Source of the DNA: JBBDXA01 sp040902585
Lineage (GTDB): Bacteria > Planctomycetota > Phycisphaerae > Phycisphaerales > Phycisphaeraceae
Direction: 5' to 3'
DNA length: 22,884 nt
Assembly: GCA_040902585.1 (NCBI GenBank)
Contig: JBBDXA010000155.1
Coordinates: forward strand, 1-22,884
Shown in pieces: positions 15,839 through 21,873 of this stretch. Made by a program: the position numbers and the translations under genes. The notes under the pieces are model-generated. The model worked only from the letters and a program-made list of their open reading frames with translations. It was not told the DNA's origin and made no database searches. The first letter of the stretch is position 1; each line of letters starts with the position of its first letter.

Positions 15839-17395
15839 ATGTTTCGATTGCCGCTCGTCGCCTTCTGCCTGTTCCTGACGGCATTGGCCGCATTCCCGGC
15901 TCGCGCCGCGGACGCTGCCAAGCCCAACATCATCTACATCCTCGCCGATGACATGGGCTACGGCGACGTGAAGGCACTCAATAAGGACTGCAAGATCGCC
16001 ACGCCGCACTTGGATCGGCTGGCGCGCGAGGGGATGATATTCACCGATGCCCATTCCAGCTCGGCGGTCTGCACGCCCACGCGATACGGCATTCTCACCG
16101 GTCGCTACAACTGGCGAACGAAACTTCAAAACGGCGTGCTGGGCGGATACAGTCGGCCGCTCATCGCAGCCGACCGCCTCACTGTCGCTTCGTTTCTCAA
16201 GCAGCACGGCTACCGCACGGCTGCCATCGGCAAGTGGCACCTGGGCATGGACTGGCCTCTCAAGGACGGCAACCCCGCGGATGACAAGGGCGACTTCGCT
16301 GGTGGCTACGGCGATGCCTGGAAGGTCGACTACACCCAACCCATTCAGAACGGGCCCAACGACGCGGGGTTCGATTACTACTTCGGCATCAGCGCTTCGC
16401 TCGACATGCCGCCTTACCTTTTCATTCGCAATCGGCTGGTGACCGCGGTGCCCACGCTCGATCGCGAACTCTGGCCGCGGCGCAAGGGCCCGAGTCGTGA
16501 GGATTTTCATCTGGAGGATGTGCTGCCCGCGTTCGCGAGTGAAGCGGTGAAGCAGATCAATGAAGGCGCAGCTGAGGCGAAGAAGGGCAAGCCGCTGTTT
16601 GTGTACATGCCGCTGAACTCGCCGCACACGCCGATCGCGCCGAGCAAGGAGTGGAAAGGCAAGAGCGGGATCGGCTCATACGGGGACTTCGTGATGGAAA
16701 CGGACTGGGCTGTGGGCCAGGTGCTCGAAGCGATCGATCGCAACGGCCTCGCCGACAATACGCTCCTCATCTTCACCAGCGACAACGGCTGCTCCCCACA
16801 GGCGGACTTCGTAGCCCTCGCCAAACACGGGCACAACCCGAGTTACCTCTTCCGCGGGTACAAGGCGGATATTTTTGATGGCGGTCACCGCATTCCCTTC
16901 ATCGCCCGCTGGCCCGGGAAGATCGCGCCCGGCTCCATCAGCGATCAGACGATTTGTTTGACCGACCTGATGGCGACCTGCGCGGAGATTGTCGCTGCGA
17001 AGTTGCCGGACACCGCAGGCGAAGACAGCGTCAGTCTGGTGCCCGCCTTCACCGGCAAGGCGACCGCGCCGTTGCACGAAGCAGTCGTGCATCACTCGAT
17101 CAACGGCTCTTTCTCCATCCGGCAAGGCCAGTGGAAACTCGTGCTCTGCGCGGACTCAGGCGGCTGGAGCGCGCCGCGGCCCGGTGCGAAGGGCGCAAAT
17201 GACCAGCCCGCAATGCAGCTCTTTGATCTGAGCAAGGATGTGGGCGAGGAGACGAACGTGATGGCGGCTCATCCGGAGGTGGTCGATCGTCTGACGAAGG
17301 TGCTGGAACGATTCGTCGCTGACGGGCGAAGTACGCCGGGGGTGAAGCAGAAGAATGATGTGACGGTGAACATTTACAGGCATGTGCCCAAGTAG
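15839..17395 (+). CDS. Secreted arylsulfatase (formylglycine-type)
   Basis: This 518-residue sulfatase hydrolyses sulfate esters; the substrate is unknown but is probably a polysaccharide. Residues 1-23 are a Sec signal peptide ending ARA. The S1-type sulfatase motif C78-T-P-T-R82 ('SSAVCTPTRYGILTGR') provides the cysteine converted to formylglycine. D37 and D38 in 'ILADDMGYGD' and the later 'FTSDNG' are metal ligands, and 'AAIGKWHLG' holds the active-site Lys and His. The C-terminal part ('QGQWKLVL...LFDLSKDVGEETNVM') is the usual arylsulfatase A subdomain. The length is typical. No formylglycine-generating enzyme is nearby. The gene has its own candidate promoter and a good ribosome site, and is divergent from the S1 gene. 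Confidence 0.93.
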   Translation: MFRLPLVAFCLFLTALAAFPARAADAAKPNIIYILADDMGYGDVKALNKDCKIATPHLDRLAREGMIFTDAHSSSAVCTPTRYGILTGRYNWRTKLQNGVLGGYSRPLIAADRLTVASFLKQHGYRTAAIGKWHLGMDWPLKDGNPADDKGDFAGGYGDAWKVDYTQPIQNGPNDAGFDYYFGISASLDMPPYLFIRNRLVTAVPTLDRELWPRRKGPSREDFHLEDVLPAFASEAVKQINEGAAEAKKGKPLFVYMPLNSPHTPIAPSKEWKGKSGIGSYGDFVMETDWAVGQVLEAIDRNGLADNTLLIFTSDNGCSPQADFVALAKHGHNPSYLFRGYKADIFDGGHRIPFIARWPGKIAPGSISDQTICLTDLMATCAEIVAAKLPDTAGEDSVSLVPAFTGKATAPLHEAVVHHSINGSFSIRQGQWKLVLCADSGGWSAPRPGAKGANDQPAMQLFDLSKDVGEETNVMAAHPEVVDRLTKVLERFVADGRSTPGVKQKNDVTVNIYRHVPK

Positions 17396-17827
17396 GGCGA
17401 GCGGGGGGGCATTCGCGCGGGAAAACCCTCAGGTGCAGTCGATCCGGCGAGTGAAGCAGGAGAAAAAATCGAAGAAAAATGGACTTGATGTAATGGAAAG
17501 GTCTTCTCGATCGGTTCGCGTCGGATTAAACTGCACAAGGCATGGATCGAGGCATCATCTAAGTATGTCTCACTGCCGTTGAATCGGGTTTCGTAACCGC
17601 GGAGCGTCGGGTCTTCGCGGAGAAGTTTGATCGCTCTGGCACGTGCATGTCAATCCGTGCGGAGTGATACACAGAGTTTCGCCGGGATGTGGTTTGGTCG
17701 TTTCGGTCGCTCGTTCTGTCAGACAGCGGCTGCCATTCGGTTCGAGACGACGGATCACGGCTCAAGGCACACCCCGGCGACAGGCACGCCGATCATGCCG
17801 ACGTGTCGACAATCAAGGAGACGAACC
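17396..17827 (+). other. 432-nt stretch without a recognised gene; probably includes the cold-shock gene leader
   Basis: No frame here looks coding: the short open frames overlap one another on both strands and match no family I know. A TTAAACT at 17526-17532 could be a -10 element, without a clear -35. Cold-shock genes of other bacteria often have long structured 5' leaders, so part of this stretch may be such a leader. No strong hairpin was found by eye. Confidence 0.35.
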
Positions 17828-18058
17828 ATGCTCGGTCAAGTCAAGTGGTTCGACCCCAAGAAAGGCTTTGGGTTCATCGTCGGTCCCGAGGGCAAGGACG
17901 TGTTCGTCCACTTCAGCCAGATCAAAGGCGACGGTTTCCGCTCGCTCAAGGATGGCGAAGAGGTCGAATACGAACTCGTCGAGGGCGAGAAGGGGTTGCA
18001 GGCGCGGGATGTTCATCGCGTGGGCAACTCCACGGCTGACGCGGGCCACCAGGCCTGA
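17828..18058 (+). CDS. Cold-shock domain protein (CspA family)
   Basis: This 76-residue protein is essentially one cold-shock domain that binds single-stranded RNA or DNA. The RNA-binding motifs are RNP1 'KKGFGFIV' (12-19) and RNP2 'VFVHFSQI' (26-33), preceded by 'GQVKWFDP'. ATG 17828 is certain because AAGGAG (17815-17820) lies 7 nt upstream and the protein begins at the domain edge. Longer upstream extensions of the frame are rejected. The short tail 'GNSTADAGHQA' is extra. The 432-nt upstream stretch without a gene may hold a regulatory leader. The protein is cytosolic and probably an RNA chaperone. Confidence 0.92.
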   Translation: MLGQVKWFDPKKGFGFIVGPEGKDVFVHFSQIKGDGFRSLKDGEEVEYELVEGEKGLQARDVHRVGNSTADAGHQA

Positions 18059-18194
18059 ACCGTTCGTCGCCGATACCTTTCGGTTTGCCAGCAGTGCCGG
18101 GTTGACATTGCCGGTGTTCCTCACCACTCTTTTTCCGTCATGATTACACCTCCATCAGCGATGCATTAGCTGCAACGCGGTGGGGGCGGTCGTT

Positions 18195-18239
18195 ATCATC
18201 ATTCTCTCTGCCCGTGCTGTGCCGGGCGAGTATGATGAT
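18195..18239 (+). promoter_or_regulatory. Stacked hairpin upstream of the YdjY-domain gene
   Basis: Outer arms ATCATCAT (18195-18202) and ATGATGAT (18232-18239) enclose an inner 5-bp stem GCCCG/CGGGC (18210-18214 with 18223-18227) with an 8-nt loop. A TATGAT hexamer (18231-18236) overlaps the right arm and could be a -10 element. The start codon is 22 nt downstream. It could be an operator or an RNA structure. Confidence 0.35.
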
Positions 18240-18260
18240 GTGAACCGAAGGGAACCCGAC

Positions 18261-19004
18261 ATGCATTCATCCGTTTCGCTGCGAATCCTCACTGCCATGT
18301 TGCTCGTGGTCTCCGCTAGCACTTCAAGCGTGAGCGCCCAGCAGAAGGATCCGCCGCTGCCTGCGCTGCCGGGGATCAGCGTCGATCGGGAGAAGAAGAT
18401 TGTCGATCTTGAAGGCGTGATCATTCCGGCATTGCAGCCGGACTGGCTGGAGTTGCTCGCCTGCATGCCCAAGTCGCGCGAGCATGAGGCGATCATCCGT
18501 ATCGCTGCCAAGCCGAGCCACATTCACACCTCGCTCATGCTCATCGGTCTGAAGGCGGGCACGCCGGCGCGGGTGGAGTTCAAAGGCGAGGAGCCGATCT
18601 ACCATCCGCCCAAGGGCGACCCTGTGGCCGTGTGGATCATCTATGAGAAGGATGGCAAAGAAGTGACGATCCCCGCCAGTGACTGGATCGTGAATCAGAA
18701 GACCAAGGAGAATCTGCCCGACAACATCTGGCTCTTCACCGGCTCACGCCTCGTGGAGATCGACGGCAAGCCGGTGTATATCGCCGACGTCGAAGGCAAC
18801 ATTCTTTCCCTTGTCAATTTCGGCGATGAAGTCCTCGCCCGCAAGACCAAGATGCGCGGCGGCCAGGGCGGCGGCGGCGGCGACACCTGGGGTGCCAATC
18901 CCAAAGGCATCCCCAAGAACGGCACCAAGATCACCGTCCGCCTCACGCCCGCCAAGGACGACGGCAAAGGCGATGAGGGTAAAGAAAAAGAAAAGGCGAA
19001 CTGA
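18261..19004 (+). CDS. Secreted YdjY-domain protein
   Basis: From ATG 18261, with AAGGGA 7 nt upstream, the product has 247 residues. Residues 1-26 are a signal peptide ending 'SVSA', with mature start QQKD. The middle part, 'IVDLEGVIIPALQPDWLELLACMPKSREHEAIIRIAAKPSHIHTSLMLIGLKAG', matches my recollection of the YdjY-like domain found in many planctomycete exported proteins. 'WIIYEKDGKEVTIPASDWIV' continues the domain. The C-terminus is low in complexity: a Gly stretch ('RGGQGGGGGDTWG') and a Lys/Glu/Asp-rich tail. The function is unknown; it should be periplasmic or surface-located. A longer frame starting at 18180 would place residues before the signal peptide and is rejected. Confidence 0.82.
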   Translation: MHSSVSLRILTAMLLVVSASTSSVSAQQKDPPLPALPGISVDREKKIVDLEGVIIPALQPDWLELLACMPKSREHEAIIRIAAKPSHIHTSLMLIGLKAGTPARVEFKGEEPIYHPPKGDPVAVWIIYEKDGKEVTIPASDWIVNQKTKENLPDNIWLFTGSRLVEIDGKPVYIADVEGNILSLVNFGDEVLARKTKMRGGQGGGGGDTWGANPKGIPKNGTKITVRLTPAKDDGKGDEGKEKEKAN

Positions 19005-19023
19005 TGCGCGGAGCCCCGTTGGG

Positions 19024-19102
19024 TGGAGCACCGTCCCGGCAGGGCGGTGCTTGAGGGCTGAGTGAGCACAAGCAGGCACCACCCTGCCGGGATGGTGCTC
19101 CA
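19024..19102 (+). repeat. Dispersed palindromic repeat, full copy (family A)
   Basis: Arms 19024-19051 and 19075-19102 are reverse complements at 25 of 28 positions, with a 23-nt loop. The right arm and loop recur at 70-128 in the same orientation. The element starts 20 nt after the stop of the YdjY-domain gene and may act as its terminator or mRNA stabiliser. Confidence 0.8.
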
Positions 19103-19119
19103 GACTTCTCACGATCGAT

Positions 19120-19223
19120 TTGCACGCAGAGGCGCAGAGCAGACAGAGAGGAACGAGAGGGAGTGCCTGATCTTCGCTTGTTCTCTCTCCGCGCCCTCTT
19201 CTTCCTCTGCGCCTCCGCGTCAA
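19120..19223. repeat. Inverted repeat of CGCAGAGG type (family E)
   Basis: The arms 19120-19139 and 19204-19223 are reverse complements apart from one indel and one or two mismatches. Both contain GAGGCGCAGAG. The space between is rich in GA on the left and CT on the right, extending the pairing loosely. It directly follows the family A palindrome, so the gap before the binding-protein gene is almost wholly repeats. Confidence 0.65.
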
Positions 19224-19263
19224 GAAACGGACGACGTACCACGCCGTGAGTCGCTTCCTTCGC

Positions 19264-19269
19264 TAACAT
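19264..19269 (+). promoter_or_regulatory. -10-like TAACAT 6 nt before the binding-protein start
   Basis: TAACAT ends 6 nt before ATG 19276, with no Shine-Dalgarno sequence between. The spacing equals that of the zinc-ribbon/HEAT genes and suggests a leaderless message for the ABC operon. Confidence 0.4.
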
Positions 19270-19275
19270 TCCGGC

Positions 19276-20319
19276 ATGTCTGAAACCAATCGCCCTATCT
19301 CACCGGCTGCGATCACTGTAGGCGTGCTCCTCCTCCTCCTGGGCGCGGGAGCGGTGCTTTGGTCCATCCTTTCGCCTGGTGCCAACACGCTGGTGGTCTA
19401 CTGTTCGCACGATCTGGTGTACGCCGAGCCGATTATTCGTGAATTTGAGAAGCGCACCGGCATCGAGGTGGTGCTCGTGGCGGATACCGAGGCGAGCAAG
19501 TCGCTGGGACTGGTGCAGAAGATTCTCGCGGAGAAGGATCGACCGACTTGCGATGTGTTCTGGAACAACGAACAACTCGGCATGATGGACCTGGCCAAGG
19601 CTGACGCGCTGGAGATTTACAAAGGCACCGGCTGGGAGCGAATGCCTGATCGCAGCAAACATCCGGCGGGCCTGTGGACCGGCTTCGCGGCGCGGATGCG
19701 CGTGTGGATCGTCAACACTGACCACGCGGAGGCGACGCAGCCCGGCTTGAAGAAGGTCCTGGAAGAACAGATGTCCCGCGTCGGCATCGCCAAGCCGATC
19801 TACGGCACCACGCGCACCCACTACACCGTCCTGTGGCACCTCTGGGGCGAAGAGAAAACCAAGGCCTGGCACATGGAGTGGCGCGAAGGCGGCATCATCG
19901 AGCTGCCCGGCAACGGCCCTGTCGCCCGGCAGGTCGGCTCCGGCACGCTTTACCTCGGCCTGACCGACACCGACGACGCCTTCGATCAGATCGATCAGAA
20001 AAAGCCCGTCGCCATCATGCCCGTCGAGCTCGAAAACGGCCACGCCGTCATCATTCCCAACACGGTCGCCATCATCAAAGGCACCAGGAAGAAGGATGCC
20101 GCCCGCAAGCTGGTGGACTTTCTGCTGTCAGCGGAAGTGGAGTTGATGCTCGCCGACTCGAAGGCGAGGCAGATTCCCCTGGGCCCGGTGGATGAAGCGA
20201 AGCTGAATGAGGATGTGAAGAAACTGTTGCCATGGGCGGCGAAGGCCTATCCGCTGGGCGCGCTGGACGAAGCGAGCGCGGAATGCCTGGCGTGGCTGCG
20301 CGAGGAATATGTGAAGTGA
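19276..20319 (+). CDS. ABC transporter substrate-binding protein, iron(III)-type
   Basis: This 347-residue protein belongs to the extracellular binding proteins of the Fbp/AfuA type. Residues 12-33 form one membrane helix without a lipobox or signal cleavage site, so it is probably tethered to the membrane. The mature fold begins 'TLVVYCSHDLVYAEPIIREFEKRTGIEV', followed by 'DVFWNNEQLGMMDLAKADAL' and 'GLWTGFAARMRVWIVNT', which are typical of this family. 'NTVAIIKGTRKKDAARKLVDFLLS' is the conserved C-terminal lobe helix. It is followed by a two-unit permease and an ATPase. Ferric iron is the most likely substrate by family; other small ligands (thiamine, phosphonate, spermidine) cannot be excluded. 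Its TGA stop is the first triplet of a heptad unit. Confidence 0.82.
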   Translation: MSETNRPISPAAITVGVLLLLLGAGAVLWSILSPGANTLVVYCSHDLVYAEPIIREFEKRTGIEVVLVADTEASKSLGLVQKILAEKDRPTCDVFWNNEQLGMMDLAKADALEIYKGTGWERMPDRSKHPAGLWTGFAARMRVWIVNTDHAEATQPGLKKVLEEQMSRVGIAKPIYGTTRTHYTVLWHLWGEEKTKAWHMEWREGGIIELPGNGPVARQVGSGTLYLGLTDTDDAFDQIDQKKPVAIMPVELENGHAVIIPNTVAIIKGTRKKDAARKLVDFLLSAEVELMLADSKARQIPLGPVDEAKLNEDVKKLLPWAAKAYPLGALDEASAECLAWLREEYVK

Positions 20320-20359
20320 GAAGGGGAAAGTGAAAGATGGAAAGTTGAAAGTGAAAAAT
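20310..20359 (+). repeat. Heptad tandem array, TGAAAGA type
   Basis: Seven 7-nt units run from 20310 to 20358, for example TGAGAAG, GGGAAAG, TGAAAGA, TGGAAAG and TTGAAAG. The array starts inside the last codons of the binding-protein gene and contains its stop. Its sequence type is like 15681-15713. Confidence 0.75.
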
Positions 20360-20375
20360 GTCGGTTTCCGTTCTC

Positions 20376-20410
20376 TGACTCATAGCTGATAGCTGACCGC
20401 TGATCGCTCC
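20376..20410 (+). repeat. Heptad tandem array, TAGCTGA type
   Basis: Units TGACTCA, TAGCTGA, TAGCTGA, CCGCTGA and TCGCTCC follow in strict 7-nt register. It lies 17 nt after an array of a different unit type, and together they fill the gap between the binding-protein and permease genes. Confidence 0.7.
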
Positions 20411-20421
20411 AAGCTCCTTCC

Positions 20422-21864
20422 ATGAGCTTCACCACCGGCCTCATCTACGCGCTGGTTCGTGCCGCACTCATCGGCGTCGGTGCCGTCGCGATGGGCCGGT
20501 GCATCACGCGACTACTTCGGCCCCCGGTAGCGGAGAGCGGACCGAGTCGTTTCATTCCATTTTTTCTCGCCGCCATCTTCTTCATGCCTACCGTAATCGT
20601 CGGCTACGCCTACAGCGATGGCCCGTGGTCTCTCGTGCGCCACCCCTGGCTCAACGATCTGCTCTATTCGACGCTCCTGCTGCTCAAACTCCTGCCCATC
20701 GCAGTCGCGGCCCTCTACTTCGCGCCGCCGCCTTCGATTGACGCTGCTGCATGCCACCTGCGAAGGCTCGCGCCGCCATCGAGCACGATGGCCGCGCAGC
20801 GCATCAGGCAGGCGTGGCGCTTCTTCCTGCACGGGCCGTTGCGAGCGATCACGCTTGCCTTCGTCGCGGTGTTCCTGCTGGCGTTCACCGACTTCGAACT
20901 CGCATCCTTATTAAACAGTCTCGCCGGCCGGGAACACAGCGCGTTCACCTGGACCATCGCCCTGCACCAGGCCCAGCAGTTGAACGTGCAGTCGACGACG
21001 CTCGTCGCGTGGGCGGCCAGCGCGGCAGCGATTGAAGCAATCGTCATCATCATCGGTCTGACCATGCTCCTACGGGCCAGGCGAGGCAGAATCGGTCAAC
21101 ATCATCCTCAGACATCGGCAGGCAAGAGGCCTCGCGTCATCGGATGGATCACACTTGCCTTCGCTGCCATCGCGATCCTCCTCCTGCCCGGCTGGATCAT
21201 CCTTCGCGGCAGCGTTGAAGGTGTGGCAAGTCTGCTGGCAAACTTCCGCTTCGCCGATGAACTCGCTTCGAGTCTGTACTTCGCCTGCGGGGCTACGGCT
21301 CTCGTGGTTGCAGCTCTGATGTTCCTGCCGCGCTCGCTTCGATGGGTGATCGCGCTGCCCGGCCTACTCGGCGGCATCGTGCTGAGCATGTTGATATTGT
21401 TGGCGTTTCAGTGGCCTGTCCTGCGCGAGCTGTACCACACGCCGGTGCCGCTGGTGCTGGGGCTGACGTTGCTGCTGCTGCCGGTGGCGGTCGTGTTGCG
21501 AGGTTTGTTCGATGCAGCCGAACCGGGCACTTCCGTACACGCCGCCCGCATGCTGTACGAACGAGGCGACGCAGCCCAGCATCGCGCGGGCCGTTCGCTC
21601 CTGTGGCACCTGCGCGGCCGGCCCTGGCTTGCGCTGGCGGCCATCGTCTTCACGCTCGCCTATTTCGAACTCGTGGTGTCCGTGACGCTCGCGCCTGTCG
21701 GGATGTCGCCTGCAATTGTGGAACTGTACAACCAGATGCACTTCGGCCAGCGCGCGGTGCTGTCAGCGACGGTGATGCTGACGATGGCGGTACCGGTGGT
21801 GATCGTCGTTGCGATGTGGGGCTTCCTCCGGGTGGGCCTCGCCGAGCCTCGGCCCGACCGCTAA
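20422..21864 (+). CDS. ABC transporter permease, fused two-unit iron(III) type (FbpB-like)
   Basis: This 480-residue integral membrane protein has about 11-12 hydrophobic helices, for example near 5-25, 45-65, 83-102, 143-163, 190-215, 235-255, 280-300, 308-330, 340-360, 395-418 and 445-470. Its length and duplicated organisation fit the FbpB-type fused permeases that carry both halves of the channel in one chain. It lies between the binding-protein and ATPase genes on the same strand. The ATG has no Shine-Dalgarno sequence. The last residues, 'GLAEPRPDR', and the TAA stop are encoded by one arm of a dispersed repeat (21829-21866), so the original C-terminus may have been replaced. Confidence 0.82.
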   Translation: MSFTTGLIYALVRAALIGVGAVAMGRCITRLLRPPVAESGPSRFIPFFLAAIFFMPTVIVGYAYSDGPWSLVRHPWLNDLLYSTLLLLKLLPIAVAALYFAPPPSIDAAACHLRRLAPPSSTMAAQRIRQAWRFFLHGPLRAITLAFVAVFLLAFTDFELASLLNSLAGREHSAFTWTIALHQAQQLNVQSTTLVAWAASAAAIEAIVIIIGLTMLLRARRGRIGQHHPQTSAGKRPRVIGWITLAFAAIAILLLPGWIILRGSVEGVASLLANFRFADELASSLYFACGATALVVAALMFLPRSLRWVIALPGLLGGIVLSMLILLAFQWPVLRELYHTPVPLVLGLTLLLLPVAVVLRGLFDAAEPGTSVHAARMLYERGDAAQHRAGRSLLWHLRGRPWLALAAIVFTLAYFELVVSVTLAPVGMSPAIVELYNQMHFGQRAVLSATVMLTMAVPVVIVVAMWGFLRVGLAEPRPDR

Positions 21865-21866
21865 CC
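21829..21866 (+). repeat. Single arm of the family D repeat at the permease end
   Basis: This 38-nt stretch matches the right arm of the element at 11655-11691 with only a few differences and in the same orientation. It contains the permease stop codon (21862-21864). TAACCT at 21862-21867, mostly repeat-derived, lies 6 nt before the start of the ATPase gene and could act as its -10 element. Confidence 0.75.
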
Positions 21867-21873
21867 TGTGGGC

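Noticed and set aside
18102..18130. TTGACA followed 17 nt later by CACTCT as a promoter for the YdjY-domain gene
   Set aside because: The -35 is perfect but the -10 is very poor, and the site is more than 130 nt from the start codon. The TATGAT at 18231 is a better candidate.
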